Shown here: positions 26,052-37,950 of the stretch, one piece after another
Layout of the letters: every line of letters begins with the position of its first letter
Position numbering within the stretch: the stretch's first letter is position 1
NCBI GenBank assembly: GCA_027492485.1
Contig: JAPUER010000003.1
Coordinates: 1-64,000, forward strand
Origin: Betaproteobacteria bacterium
Lineage (GTDB): Bacteria > Pseudomonadota > Gammaproteobacteria > Burkholderiales > Casimicrobiaceae
Direction of reading: 5' to 3'
DNA: 64,000 bases
Program-made: the position numbers and the translations under genes
The notes under the pieces: model-generated
The model's input: the letters and a program-made list of their open reading frames with translations, nothing else
The model's database searches: none
What the model was told of the DNA's origin: nothing

Positions 26052-26611
26052 TTGGCACCTCCCGCTGCCGGCAGATGGCGAAGCTGCCAGCAGTGCACCG
26101 TCATGTAGAGACCAACGATCCCCAGCAGGGCGAAGCCGGGCACCATCAGCATCTGCGATATCCATTGCGGAAAGCCCAGAATCATGCTCGTCTCGCCCGA
26201 CTCCATGACGGTGACGGCACCGGCCGCGGTACGCCACGCCAGCAGCAGCCCGACAATCGCCACCAGCAGCGAGCCGAAGGCGTCCAGCACATTGACGATG
26301 CGCGGCGAGAGTTTTGCCGTGAAGAAATCCACTTTCACATCGCCACGCTTCATGTGGCAATAGGCGAAGAAGAGGGCAGAGGCGAACGCTGCCGTCATCT
26401 GCAGGATTTCGACGTCACCGGGAACCGGCGCCGACGCAATCTTGCGTCCCACGATCGACACAATGCTCATCACCACCAGGGCGACGAAAATGACGCCGCC
26501 AAGAATGGCGGCCCAACGCGATACGGTCAGCAGCATGCGGCCAACGGGTCCGAATTCGGACGCGCCCCCCGCTGCATCTGCCGCCGCATCGATGGCAATC
26601 GGCTCTTGCAT
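26048..26611 (-). CDS. dctQ: TRAP transporter small permease (DctQ)
   Basis: This 187-residue protein has four membrane segments. It carries the DctQ pattern RWAAILGGVIFVALVVMSI, KRGDVKVDFF and the final LVGLLLAWR-type helices. It is translationally coupled to dctM and partners with it in the membrane. Confidence 0.93.
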   Translation of the reverse strand: MQEPIAIDAAADAAGGASEFGPVGRMLLTVSRWAAILGGVIFVALVVMSIVSIVGRKIASAPVPGDVEILQMTAAFASALFFAYCHMKRGDVKVDFFTAKLSPRIVNVLDAFGSLLVAIVGLLLAWRTAAGAVTVMESGETSMILGFPQWISQMLMVPGFALLGIVGLYMTVHCWQLRHLPAAGGAK

Positions 26612-26682
26612 GTCAGTTTTCCGAGAAGGATTGCGGGCGGGTGTCGCGCGACGTCCGCCCAGATTGGAACGATCGTAACGAC

Positions 26683-27714
26683 TTACTTCGTCGTCGAGTA
26701 TTTGGCGATCAGCGCGCGGGCGCCGTCGAGCAATTGCTTGCCGTTTGCGCCTTTCGCGGTCACCTCGGCGACCCAGGCGTCGATCAGCGGCTGACCGGCC
26801 TTCTTCCAGCTTTCGAGTTCCGCTTTCGGGATCACGTTGTGCGCGTTCTTCGCGGTGAGCTTCTTGCCTTCGGCGTCGGCTTCGTGGAACACGCGACCGA
26901 TCTGACCGGAGAACGCTTGCCCGCTATTGGCGTCGATCACCTTTTTGAGATCGGCCGGCAGCCCGTCGTACTTCTTCTGGTTCATCGCGAAGATGAAGGT
27001 CGAGGTGTAGAACGCCGGCTCCGACGGGTCGGTCTCCGAATGGAACTTCACCAGTTCCTGAATCTTCACCGAAGGCACCACTTCGTAGGGCACCACGGCG
27101 CCGTCGATCACGCCCTTGGCCAGCGCTTCGCCGACTTGCGGCACCGGCATCGCCACCGGCGTGGCCCCCAGTGCGGCGAGGAACTTGTTGGTCTGGCGGG
27201 TCGGGGCGCGCATCTTCAGGCCCTTCAGGTCAGCCATCGTCTTGATCGGCTTGTTGACCATATGGAAAACGCCGTCGCCGTGGACGTGGAAGGCGATCGG
27301 ATACACATCCTTGAACTCGGCCTTGTCGTACTGTTGCACGTAGTCCCAAACAGCCTTGCTGGTGGCTTCGGGGCTCTGCATCATGAACGGCAGCTCGAAC
27401 ACTTCGATCAGCGGGAAGCGGCCAGCGGTGTACCCGGGCAGCGTCCACACCACGTCGACCGTGCCGTCGCGGACCTGGTCGATCAATTGCGGCGGCGTGC
27501 CGCCCAGTTGCATCGATGGATAAACCTGGCACTTGATGCGGTTGTTCGATTCTTTGTTGACCTTGTCGCACCACGGTTGGATGAACTTGGCGTTGGCATA
27601 AGAGCCGGCCGGCAGGAAGTGATGCACCTTGAGCGTGACCTCCTGAGCGCTGGCGACGGTTGCCAGCGCGCACGCAGCAACCCCCAGACTGAGTGAGCGG
27701 AACGAGATAGCCAT
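26683..27714 (-). CDS. dctP: TRAP transporter periplasmic binding protein (DctP)
   Basis: This 343-residue protein has a signal peptide (LGVAACALATVASAQE). The DctP family features are KVHHFLPAGSYANAKFI, the DVVWTLPGYTAGRFP turn and GLKMRAPTRQTNKFLAALGA, in which the conserved Arg binds the ligand carboxylate. AAGGAGG precedes the ATG. It is first in a dctP-dctQ-dctM-galA operon and divergent from a LysR gene. Confidence 0.95.
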   Translation of the reverse strand: MAISFRSLSLGVAACALATVASAQEVTLKVHHFLPAGSYANAKFIQPWCDKVNKESNNRIKCQVYPSMQLGGTPPQLIDQVRDGTVDVVWTLPGYTAGRFPLIEVFELPFMMQSPEATSKAVWDYVQQYDKAEFKDVYPIAFHVHGDGVFHMVNKPIKTMADLKGLKMRAPTRQTNKFLAALGATPVAMPVPQVGEALAKGVIDGAVVPYEVVPSVKIQELVKFHSETDPSEPAFYTSTFIFAMNQKKYDGLPADLKKVIDANSGQAFSGQIGRVFHEADAEGKKLTAKNAHNVIPKAELESWKKAGQPLIDAWVAEVTAKGANGKQLLDGARALIAKYSTTK

Positions 27715-27815
27715 GAATCCTCCTTGAAAAACTTGACCAGGGTTAAGGCCCCGGATGACGCCACGAATTCTCGATCAGCCGACAACTGCGGGCGAGATGC
27801 GAAAGACGCCAGCGC

Positions 27816-27832
27816 GATAACCGGAGGTTATC
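27816..27832 (+). promoter_or_regulatory. Palindrome over the LysR ribosome-binding site
   Basis: GATAACC-GGA-GGTTATC is a perfect 7-bp inverted repeat with a 3-base centre, and the next base is the A of the LysR ATG. The Shine-Dalgarno GGAGG lies inside it. It may be an operator or an RNA hairpin limiting translation. Confidence 0.5.
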
Positions 27833-28783
27833 ATGCGAGCTTTCGACGGCGACTTCAACCCGATGAGACTGAACGCATTGCAGGCGCTGGTCGCCGCGGT
27901 CGAGGAAGGCAGTTTCCGCGGCGCCGCGCGGCGGCTTGGCGTGTCGCAACCGGCACTCACCAAAATGCTCCGCGAGCTTGAGCACGAGCTGTCGACGACG
28001 CTGGTGGAACGTTCGACGCGCGGCGTGACACCGACCTTGCAGGGCAAAGTGCTCTACGAGCGGTCGCTGAATGTCGAGCGGGAGCTGACTGCGGCGACCG
28101 ATGCCATCAACCAGATGGGCGGCAACATGATCGGCACGCTGTCGGTCAGCGCCGTGCCGCTTGCGGTGACCTTGCTGGTGCCGGAGGCGGCGCACACCTT
28201 CGGCCGCGATTTCCCAGGCGTCAAGCTGCGCATCGTGGAGGAGCTGTACATGGCGCACCTGCCGCGGCTCAGGCGGCGCGAGGTCGAGGTGGCGATCGGC
28301 GGCATCCCGGATGACCTGGCGAGCGGCGAATACGGCATCGAGCCATTGCTGGCGACGCGCATGGTGCCGGTGGTACGGCGGGGGCATCCGCTGGCCGGCG
28401 CCACGTCGCTGGCGGAGCTGGGCCGGGCCGGGTGGATCTACACCGGGGTGAGCAGCGATACCGGCTATGCAACCGCGCTGTTTGCGCTGCATCAGTTGCC
28501 GGCACCGCCCGCTGCGGCATCGGTGACCTCGACCCTCGCGCTGCTGGCGATGCTGGGCCGCAGCGACTATGTCGGATTGCTGCCGGAACAACTGACGACC
28601 CATCCGCTGGCGTCGCCCTTCGTGGTGGTGCCGCCGATTGCCGAAGCGGGACTGCCGTTACAGATCGGCGCCATCGCCCGTCACGAATCCCTGGTGCTGC
28701 CGTCGGTGCGCCATTTCATCGCCCATTTGCACCGGGCGGCGTATCGTTTGACGCGGGACGCTGGCAACGCAGGCCATGAATAG
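27833..28783 (+). CDS. LysR-family regulator next to TRAP/galA operon
   Basis: This 316-residue regulator has an N-terminal winged HTH (MRLNALQALVAAVEEGSFRG, LGVSQPALTKMLRELE) and a C-terminal effector domain starting LSVSAVPLAVTLLVPE. ATG 27833 has GGAGG at ideal spacing. Divergent orientation to dctP is the classic LysR arrangement, so it probably controls the TRAP-galA operon in response to an aromatic acid. Confidence 0.94.
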   Translation: MRAFDGDFNPMRLNALQALVAAVEEGSFRGAARRLGVSQPALTKMLRELEHELSTTLVERSTRGVTPTLQGKVLYERSLNVERELTAATDAINQMGGNMIGTLSVSAVPLAVTLLVPEAAHTFGRDFPGVKLRIVEELYMAHLPRLRRREVEVAIGGIPDDLASGEYGIEPLLATRMVPVVRRGHPLAGATSLAELGRAGWIYTGVSSDTGYATALFALHQLPAPPAAASVTSTLALLAMLGRSDYVGLLPEQLTTHPLASPFVVVPPIAEAGLPLQIGAIARHESLVLPSVRHFIAHLHRAAYRLTRDAGNAGHE

Positions 28784-28797
28784 ACCCTGAATCGGCG

Positions 28798-29706
28798 CTA
28801 TCGCCGCAAGCTTTCGCGCAGCAGGTCTTCGAGGATGCGGCTCGCTTCGAGTTGCGTGCGCGTGCTGGCGCGTTGCGAGCTGGTTGCCAGCGATAGCCGC
28901 GTCAGCAGCGGCGGATGGGTGATTTGCCGCACTTGATAGGCAGCCGGCCGGTTGGCGCTGGCGACCGCCGGTGCCGACAGCAGCGCGTGGCCGGCGCCGT
29001 CCGCGACCAGATCGAGAATGGCCGGCACACCGTCAATTTCCAGTGCGATGGTCGGGCGCGCGCCGATGCTCGCCAGCGCCGACTCGACATGCATGCGGAT
29101 CGCGTTCGGACGACTGGGGATCACCAGCGGAAACTCCGGCAGACGGGCGAGCGGCAACGGGTCGGGCGGCGCGCGCCGGTCGCTGTCGAGTGGCCGCAAC
29201 GACACCAGAAACAGCTCTTCGTCGCCAACCGTCCGCAGTTCGATTTCGGGCACCGGCTGCGCGTTGTACAGCGCTACCACGTCGAGTCGGCCGGCCGTCA
29301 GGCCATCCAGCAGCGACGCCGACAAACCCTCGCTGATCGAGAACGTGGCATCGGGCATCTGTGCCCGCAACGCGCGCGTCAGCGGCACGGCAAGCGCCCG
29401 TGCGACCGACGTCGGCAGGCCGATGGCCACGCGCCCGGCCAGTTGACCGCGCATGCCGGCCATGTCCTCACGCGCACGTTGCGCCTGGTGCAGCAGACCG
29501 CGTGCGTGTTCGAGCATGCGGTTGCCGGCTTCGGTCGGGATGGCACCACGACCGTTGCGCGTGAGCAATGTGTGCCGCAGTTCGACTTCGAGCAGGCGCA
29601 CCTGCCGGCTGAGCGCGGGCTGCGCGACGCCGAGCGCGGCGGCCGCACGCGAGAAGCTGCCGAGATCGGCGACACGGACAAAGTATTCGAGTTGCTTGAG
29701 ATCCAA
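28798..29706 (-). CDS. LysR-family regulator
   Basis: This 302-residue regulator starts at a TTG (29706) that gives DLKQLEYFVRVADLGSF, the usual LysR opening. It has GGAGG six bases upstream. ATG codons further upstream in the frame (29745, 29781) lack ribosome sites, and the ATG inside GGAGGCATGAC is out of frame. It has an HTH (LGVAQPALSRQVRLLE) and an effector domain. It is divergent from the ModA-like gene and 4-oxalomesaconate hydratase, so it may control the protocatechuate/gallate lower pathway. Confidence 0.92.
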   Translation of the reverse strand: MDLKQLEYFVRVADLGSFSRAAAALGVAQPALSRQVRLLEVELRHTLLTRNGRGAIPTEAGNRMLEHARGLLHQAQRAREDMAGMRGQLAGRVAIGLPTSVARALAVPLTRALRAQMPDATFSISEGLSASLLDGLTAGRLDVVALYNAQPVPEIELRTVGDEELFLVSLRPLDSDRRAPPDPLPLARLPEFPLVIPSRPNAIRMHVESALASIGARPTIALEIDGVPAILDLVADGAGHALLSAPAVASANRPAAYQVRQITHPPLLTRLSLATSSQRASTRTQLEASRILEDLLRESLRR

Positions 29707-29823
29707 GTCATGCCTCCGCAGCGCCAAATCAGCGTTGTGGCGCATCGTGATATGCAATTTTGCTATATCTGATAGCTTCATTGTGCATTCATTGTCGTGC
29801 GCGTCCCGCGGGACAATTCGGTC

Positions 29824-30522
29824 ATGGACGCAAACAGTGCACCCTTGCGAGGCATTTCGTCGATGGCGACCCGGCAGTTGCTGGCCGATCTCGCCGCCAT
29901 GCTGGCTGCGGCAGGTGGTCCGGCGCTGGCGGTGGAATCGGTCGGCGGTGTCGAGGCCGCGCGGCGCGTGCGCGAAGGAGAGGCGTTCGACCTCGTCTTT
30001 CTTGCGTCCGATGCGATGGCCAAGCTGGCCGCCGATGGCCATGTGCTGGCAGATAGCCGGGTTGACCTGGTGCGGTCGCAGGTGGCCGTCGCGGTGCGGG
30101 CAGGGGCGGCGGTGCCGGCGCTGAACGATGCGGTCGCGGTGCAACAGGCAGTGAGGCAGGCGCAATCGGTGGGCTATTCGACCGGACCAAGCGGCACCGC
30201 GCTGCTGGCGCTGTTTGAGCGCTGGGGCATGCTCGGTGAGCTGCAACCGAAGCTGCGCCAAGCCCCCGCAGGCGTACCGGTCGCGGCAATGGTGGCCGAC
30301 GGCGACGTCGGGCTTGGCTTTCAGCAGCGCAGCGAGATGATCGCGGCAGCGGGCATCCAGGTGGTCGGCGATCTTCCGTCGGACATCGCGATCGAGACGA
30401 TTTTCTCGGGCGCAGTGTGCGCGACCTCGCTACGACGCGCAGAGGCGGGTGCATTGTTGAAGGCGTTTGCCAGCGCCGCGTGTGACGACCGCAAGCGACG
30501 CAACGGAATGACGCCGGTATGA
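29824..30522 (+). CDS. ModA-like substrate-binding protein without signal peptide
   Basis: This 232-residue type II periplasmic-binding fold resembles molybdate-binding ModA (FDLVFLASDAMAKLAADG, YSTGPSGTALLALFERWG, DVGLGFQQRSEMI). The N-terminus MDANSAPLRGISSMATRQLL has no export signal, so the protein should be cytoplasmic. No transporter genes are nearby. It lies 34 bp before 4-oxalomesaconate hydratase in the same direction. Possible roles are a ligand sensor or a pathway enzyme such as an isomerase. The sequence does not decide. Confidence 0.8.
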   Translation: MDANSAPLRGISSMATRQLLADLAAMLAAAGGPALAVESVGGVEAARRVREGEAFDLVFLASDAMAKLAADGHVLADSRVDLVRSQVAVAVRAGAAVPALNDAVAVQQAVRQAQSVGYSTGPSGTALLALFERWGMLGELQPKLRQAPAGVPVAAMVADGDVGLGFQQRSEMIAAAGIQVVGDLPSDIAIETIFSGAVCATSLRRAEAGALLKAFASAACDDRKRRNGMTPV

Positions 30523-30556
30523 GTATTCATTGCGATAAACAGGACAACCAGACACC

Positions 30557-31585
30557 ATGATCATCGACTGCCACGGCCACTACACGACGGCCCCCAAGGC
30601 GCTGGAGGACTGGCGCAACCGCCAGATCGCCGGTATCAAAAACGCGTCGGAAATGCCCAGCGTCGGTGAACTGAAAATCAGCGACGACGAACTGCGCGAG
30701 ACGATTGAGGCGAACCAGTTGAAGCTGATGCGCGAGCGCGGCTCCGACCTCACCATTTTTTCGCCGCGGGCGAGTTTCATGGCGCACCACATCGGCGACT
30801 TCAAGGTGTCGTCGACCTGGTCCGCGATCTGCAACGAGCTTTGCTATCGCGTGAGTCAACTGTTCCCCGATCACTTCGTCCCTGCGGCCATGCTGCCGCA
30901 ATCGCCGGGCGTTGACCCGAAAACCTGCATCCCCGAGCTGGAACGCTGCGTGAAGGAATACGGCAACGTTGGTATCAATCTCAATCCCGACCCCTCAGGC
31001 GGGCACTGGACCTCGCCGCCACTGACCGACCGTCACTGGTATCCGATCTACGAGAAGATGGTCGAGTACGACATTCCGGCGATGATTCACGTCAGCACCA
31101 GTTGCAACGCCTGCTTCCACACCACCGGCGCGCACTATCTGAATGCCGACACGACGGCCTTCATGCAATGTCTGGAGGGCAATCTGTTCAAGGATTTTCC
31201 GACGCTGAAATTCCTGATTCCGCATGGTGGTGGCGCGGCGCCGTATCACTGGGGCCGCTTCCGCGGACTCGCCGACATGATGAAGAAGCCATCGCTCGAC
31301 GAGCATCTGCTCAACAATATCTTCTTCGACACCTGCGTGTATCACCAGCCCGGCATCGATCTGCTGACCAACGTGATCCCGGTGAAGAACATTCTGTTCG
31401 CCTCCGAAATGATCGGTGCCGTGCGCGGCAAGGATCCGTACACCGGACATTATTTCGACGACACCAAACGCTACATCGATGGCGCCAAAACGCTCAGCAC
31501 CGCAGATCGCCACGCGATTTACGAAGGCAACGCACGCCGCGTGTTCTCGCGTCTCGACGCGCAGCTCAAGGCAAAAGGAAAGTGA
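30557..31585 (+). CDS. ligJ: 4-oxalomesaconate hydratase
   Basis: This 342-residue amidohydrolase-superfamily enzyme hydrates 4-oxalomesaconate to 4-carboxy-4-hydroxy-2-oxoadipate. The metal residues known for LigJ are all in place: H6 and H8 (DCHGH), H178 (MIHVS) and E284 (FASEM). [15 protein letters not shown] is also conserved. The homologue is pmdE in Comamonas-type clusters. The aldolase gene follows at once. It is the point where the gallate and protocatechuate routes join. Confidence 0.95.
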   Translation: MIIDCHGHYTTAPKALEDWRNRQIAGIKNASEMPSVGELKISDDELRETIEANQLKLMRERGSDLTIFSPRASFMAHHIGDFKVSSTWSAICNELCYRVSQLFPDHFVPAAMLPQSPGVDPKTCIPELERCVKEYGNVGINLNPDPSGGHWTSPPLTDRHWYPIYEKMVEYDIPAMIHVSTSCNACFHTTGAHYLNADTTAFMQCLEGNLFKDFPTLKFLIPHGGGAAPYHWGRFRGLADMMKKPSLDEHLLNNIFFDTCVYHQPGIDLLTNVIPVKNILFASEMIGAVRGKDPYTGHYFDDTKRYIDGAKTLSTADRHAIYEGNARRVFSRLDAQLKAKGK

Positions 31586-31586
31586 C

Positions 31587-32282
31587 ATGATTACGCCTCT
31601 CAACAACCTCGGCATCGTCAAGCGCAATATCGTGCGCGCCGAACGCGGCGCCGCCGACCGGCTGGCGCAGTTCGGCTCGGCCACCGTGCACGAAGCGATG
31701 GGCCGCGTGGGTTTGATGAAACCTTACATGCGGCCGATCTACGCCGGTGCGCAGGTGTCCGGCACGGCGGTGACCGTGCTGCTGCATCCGGGTGACAACT
31801 GGATGATGCACGTGGTGGCCGAGCAGATTCAGCCGGGCGACGTCGTGGTGGCGGCGATCACGGCGGAGTGCACCGACGGCTACTTCGGCGACTTGCTGGC
31901 GACCAGTTTTCAGGCACGCGGTGCGCGGGCGCTGATCATCGATGCTGGCGTGCGCGACGTGAAAACGCTGACCGAAATGAAGTTTCCGGTGTGGAGCAAG
32001 GCCATTTCGGCCAAGGGCACCATCAAGGCCACGATTGGCTCGGTGAACATTCCAGTGGTCTGCGCCGGCGCGCTGGTGAACCCGGGAGATGTCGTGGTGG
32101 CCGATGACGACGGCGTGACCGTGGTGCCGGCGGCGATCGCCGGCGCGGTGGCCGATGCCGCCGCGGCGCGCGAAGCCAACGAGGGCGACAAGCGCGCCAA
32201 ACTGGCCGCCGGCGTGCTCGGGCTCGACATGTACAAGATGCGCGAGCCGCTGGCGGCTGCGGGTCTCAAATACATCGATTGA
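31587..32282 (+). CDS. ligK: 4-carboxy-4-hydroxy-2-oxoadipate aldolase
   Basis: This 231-residue class II aldolase of the HMG/CHA (RraA-like) family splits CHA to pyruvate and oxaloacetate. It shows [40 protein letters not shown] and [13 protein letters not shown], the family signature with the Arg/Asp active site. AAGGAAAG lies ahead of ATG 31587, two bases after the hydratase stop. It is the pmdF equivalent. Confidence 0.95.
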   Translation: MITPLNNLGIVKRNIVRAERGAADRLAQFGSATVHEAMGRVGLMKPYMRPIYAGAQVSGTAVTVLLHPGDNWMMHVVAEQIQPGDVVVAAITAECTDGYFGDLLATSFQARGARALIIDAGVRDVKTLTEMKFPVWSKAISAKGTIKATIGSVNIPVVCAGALVNPGDVVVADDDGVTVVPAAIAGAVADAAAAREANEGDKRAKLAAGVLGLDMYKMREPLAAAGLKYID

Positions 32283-32293
32283 AGGAGTTGACG

Positions 32294-33355
32294 ATGATCG
32301 CCATGAAGCTCCGCTGCGGGCGCCGCGCGAACACGGCATCGACTGCCTGGGCGGCCGGAGTGCCCTGCGGGCGTGAAGGAGCCGGCCGCATGTTCGGACT
32401 GACGCCTGCGCTGGCGATGCTTGCCGCCTGTCTGATGTCCGCCGTCGTCGCCGCGCAAACCTATCCGGCCAAGCCGGTCAAGGTGCTGGTCGGCTTCACT
32501 GCCGGCGGCGCGGTGGATCTGGTGGCGCGCACGCTGGGGCAGGCGATGGCGCCTGCGCTCGGGCAGCCGATGGTGATCGAGAACAAACCGGGCGCCGGCA
32601 CCAACATCGCCATGCGCGCCTTGATCGACGCGCCGGCCGATGGTTACACGCTGATGGTGACTGCCAATTCGGTGTCGGCCAATCCGGCGCTGTTTCAGCC
32701 GGCGCCGTTCGACCCCGAGAAAGACATTGCGCCGGTGGCATTGATCGGCCGTGTGCCGGTGGTAATTGCGACCAATACGGCGTCAGCGTACGCCAACATC
32801 GCGCAGTTGATCGCGGCGGCGAAGCAGAAGGCCAACGGCGTGAGCTATGGCTCGCCCGGCAACGGCTCGACGCCGCACATGGCGATCGAATTTTTCAGCC
32901 GCGCGGCGGGCATCGATCTGCAGCACGTTCCATACCGTGGCGGCAGCCAGGCGATCACCGATGTCATCGGTGGCCAGCTTCCGCTGGTGGCCGTCAATGC
33001 GCTGGAAGTGCAGCCGCACGTCAAAGCCGGCAAGCTGCGTGTGCTGGCCGTGCTGAGCCCGAACCGCTCGCCGATCTACCCCGAGGTGCCGACCATCGCC
33101 GAGTCCGGTTATCCCGGCTTCGAGGCATCCGTCTGGTACGGCTTCATCGCGCCGGCCAACACGCCGAAAGCCATCGTGACGCGGCTGCACGACGAAGTGC
33201 AGAAGGCGCTGCAAAGCAAGGACGTTCGCGAGCGGCTAGCCAACGCGGGCGGCGAAGTGTTGCCCGGCAGTAGCGAGCAGTTCGCCACCCTGATTCGCAG
33301 CGAACGCCAGCGCTACGCCAGGCTCGTGCGCGAGGCAAACATCAAACCGGACTAA
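32294..33355 (+). CDS. Bug/TctC-family periplasmic binding protein in the pmd operon
   Basis: This 353-residue binding protein is preceded by AAGGAG eight bases before ATG 32294. The signal-like segment FGLTPALAMLAACLMSAVVA is at about residues 34-54, so ATG 32390 would give a more ordinary signal peptide. Family motifs are YPAKPVKVLVGFTAGGAVDLVART, VIENKPGAGTNI and DVIGGQLPLVAVN. It lies between the aldolase and PDC hydrolase genes and probably captures an aromatic or dicarboxylic acid. The membrane partners are not in the window. Confidence 0.9.
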   Translation: MIAMKLRCGRRANTASTAWAAGVPCGREGAGRMFGLTPALAMLAACLMSAVVAAQTYPAKPVKVLVGFTAGGAVDLVARTLGQAMAPALGQPMVIENKPGAGTNIAMRALIDAPADGYTLMVTANSVSANPALFQPAPFDPEKDIAPVALIGRVPVVIATNTASAYANIAQLIAAAKQKANGVSYGSPGNGSTPHMAIEFFSRAAGIDLQHVPYRGGSQAITDVIGGQLPLVAVNALEVQPHVKAGKLRVLAVLSPNRSPIYPEVPTIAESGYPGFEASVWYGFIAPANTPKAIVTRLHDEVQKALQSKDVRERLANAGGEVLPGSSEQFATLIRSERQRYARLVREANIKPD

Positions 33356-33370
33356 GGGCAATGCGGGATA

Positions 33371-33487
33371 CAGCTTTTTGCGTCAAACGGCTGCATACCG
33401 TCGTTACATCCTTATAAGTGCAATAGTCGACTATACAAAGAAATAGCGCGAAACGACCGATCGATCAGCGTTAGCGCCAAAAAGCTG
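33371..33487. repeat. 117-bp palindromic element, copy 5
   Basis: The ends are perfect CAGCTTTTTG and CAAAAAGCTG. AGTCGACT begins at 33425, 54 bp in. It lies inside the pmd gene run, between the Bug gene and ligI, and may break or tune the operon. Confidence 0.92.
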
Positions 33488-33537
33488 ATTGCCCGCGGTC
33501 ATTCAAGAAATTTTGCAGAAATCACAGGACACATCCG

Positions 33538-34455
33538 ATGCAATTTGAAAAAACGCCCGGCTGGCTGGACTGGTATTCCGGCCCGAGCCAACCCAGGTTC
33601 AAGCTGCCTGCGGGCGCGGTCGATGCGCACTGTCACGTGTTCGGCCCCGGCGAGCAATTTCCGTACGCGCCTGAACGCAAGTACACGCCCTGCGACGCCT
33701 CGAAGCACCAGCTCTATGCGTTGCGCGATCACCTCGGTTTTGCGCGCAACGTAGTGGTGCAGGCCACCTGTCACGGCGCCGACAATCGCGCGATGGTCGA
33801 CGCGTTGCTGCACTCCGGCGGCAGGGCGCGGGGCGTTGCTACCGTCAAGCGCAGTGTCACCGACGCCGAGCTGCAAGCCATGCACACAGCGGGCGTACGC
33901 GGCGTACGCTTCAATTTTGTCAAGCGTCTGGTGGACTTTACGCCGAAGGATGAACTGCTCGAAATCGCCGGACGCATCGCGCCGCTGGGCTGGCATGTTG
34001 TCATCTATTTCGAGGCCGTGGATCTGCCCGAACTTTGGGACTTCTTCACCGCCTTGCCGACGACGGTTGTGGTCGATCACATGGGCCGACCGGACGTGAC
34101 GAAACCCGTCGACGGACCCGAATTTGCGTTGTTCGAAAAATTCATGCGCGAGCACAACAACGTGTGGTCGAAAGTAAGCTGCCCCGAGCGTTTGTCGGTC
34201 ACCGGGCCGAGGGCGCTGAGCGGTGAACAAAACGCTTACCGCGACGTGGTCCCGTTCGCCAAACGCATCGTCGAATCCTTCCCCGATCGCGTGCTGTGGG
34301 GCACCGACTGGCCGCACCCGAACCTGAAAGATCACATGCCGGACGATGGCCTGCTGGTCGATTTCATCCCGCACATTGCCGTGACGACCGAGTTGCAGCG
34401 CAAGCTGCTGGTGGACAATCCGATGCGGCTCTACTGGCCGGAGGAGCGCGCTTAA
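33538..34455 (+). CDS. ligI: 2-pyrone-4,6-dicarboxylate hydrolase
   Basis: This 305-residue amidohydrolase-fold enzyme opens PDC to 4-oxalomesaconate. It has DAHCHVFGP near residue 30, VVVDHMGRPD in the middle and the catalytic Asp in LWGTDWPHPN. It is the pmdD equivalent. It is followed by a REP doublet and then the dioxygenase alpha gene. Confidence 0.95.
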   Translation: MQFEKTPGWLDWYSGPSQPRFKLPAGAVDAHCHVFGPGEQFPYAPERKYTPCDASKHQLYALRDHLGFARNVVVQATCHGADNRAMVDALLHSGGRARGVATVKRSVTDAELQAMHTAGVRGVRFNFVKRLVDFTPKDELLEIAGRIAPLGWHVVIYFEAVDLPELWDFFTALPTTVVVDHMGRPDVTKPVDGPEFALFEKFMREHNNVWSKVSCPERLSVTGPRALSGEQNAYRDVVPFAKRIVESFPDRVLWGTDWPHPNLKDHMPDDGLLVDFIPHIAVTTELQRKLLVDNPMRLYWPEERA

Positions 34456-34464
34456 CGCGATCAA

Positions 34465-34530
34465 TGCAGGAGCGGCTTGCCGCGACCAACGCCCATCCAG
34501 TGCGGCGGGTCGCGGCAAGCCGCTCCTGCA
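34465..34530. repeat. REP doublet (23-bp perfect inverted repeat)
   Basis: The arms at 34465-34487 and 34508-34530, beginning TGCAGGAGCGGCTTGCCGCG, are exact reverse complements. They resemble REPIN units of the GTAGGAGCGG type. The doublet lies between ligI and ligA in the same operon. Confidence 0.85.
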
Positions 34531-34558
34531 GTCAGAGTGCACCGCGACGAAAGTTTCT

Positions 34559-36811
<2,253 letters not shown>

Positions 36812-36852
36812 GAAATTGCAGATGCGAGATCGACCGCGCTCTTATGCGCGCC

Positions 36853-37761
36853 CTAGCTCGCCTGCGCAGCACACGCCAGCACCTGGTCACGCAACCAGCG
36901 AAACGCCGGATCGTCGTGGTAGCGGCGGTGCCAGACGAGGTACATCGGCATTCGTGGGCATTTGATCGGTACCTTGGCGTCGGCAAGTCCGGTTAACGGA
37001 TAGGTGCGCAGCAGCCCCGGCACCGTAGCGAGCAACGCCGTACCGCGCAGGAATGGTGCAATGCCGGAGAATCCGGGCACTGTGACGCGAAAGCGGCGTT
37101 TGATGCCTTGCGCCACCATCCAATCATCGAGATCGAGCGGGCGTCTGGGTTCGTACACCACAGTCACGTGCTCGGCATCGAGGTAGGCCTTGCGCGTGGT
37201 GGGGGCGTCGCGCACCGCCGGGTCGTAGAACACGCGGTAGTCGTTTTCGAACAGGCGTCGCTGCACGATGTCGCCGCCGTCCGGCGGGCGCGGAGTGATG
37301 ACGAGCTGGCAGTGTTCGTCGCGCAGCATCTCCAGTGAGGGAATGCCGGAGGGAATCACTCGCAAGTTGACGTTTGGCGCGTGCTGCCGCAGCACGGCGG
37401 CGAGTGCCGGCAACAGCAGATCGCGCTGGAAGTCATTGGCGGCAATCGTTAGTACCGTAGTCCAAGTGGCAGGTTGCCACTCCGGCGGGCGGCTGAACCG
37501 TTCGAGATCGCGCAGCAGGCCGCGCGCCCGCTCAGCCAGGCGTTGCGCATGTGCGGTGGCGACGATGCCGCGCCCGGACTTCACGAACAACGCATCGTGC
37601 GTGATGGCGCGCAGCCGGTCCAGCGTGTGGCTCACCGCGGACTGGGTGACACCCAGCCGCACGGCGGCAGCGGTGACGGATGCTTCTTCGGCGACCGCCA
37701 CCAACACGTTGAGCGCGCGGGCGTCGATCTGCAACCAATCGATCTTGTTCATGGAATACAT
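36853..37761 (-). CDS. LysR-family regulator
   Basis: This 302-residue regulator starts at ATG 37761. A second ATG at 37752 and an upstream one at 37833 are possible, and none has a strong ribosome site. The HTH is VTAAAVRLGVTQSAVSHTLDRLR and the effector domain follows from LTIAANDFQRDLLLPAL. It converges on ligC and diverges from the second LigA/LigB pair, which it probably controls. Confidence 0.92.
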   Translation of the reverse strand: MYSMNKIDWLQIDARALNVLVAVAEEASVTAAAVRLGVTQSAVSHTLDRLRAITHDALFVKSGRGIVATAHAQRLAERARGLLRDLERFSRPPEWQPATWTTVLTIAANDFQRDLLLPALAAVLRQHAPNVNLRVIPSGIPSLEMLRDEHCQLVITPRPPDGGDIVQRRLFENDYRVFYDPAVRDAPTTRKAYLDAEHVTVVYEPRRPLDLDDWMVAQGIKRRFRVTVPGFSGIAPFLRGTALLATVPGLLRTYPLTGLADAKVPIKCPRMPMYLVWHRRYHDDPAFRWLRDQVLACAAQAS

Positions 37762-37950
37762 GATGATGCATCTCTTTATTGAAATCAATCCCTTGTTCAA
37801 AATGTGGGTACTCGATGAGATCTTGATCCGCATTTCCGGCCGTCCGTTTTGGTCCGCCGCAGGAGGGCGCGGTAACGCCCGCGCCTACAGGTGGCGACCG
37901 GATTTCGCAATCGAGGTTTCGGCAATATTCACCCAACACTGGAGCCCCGC

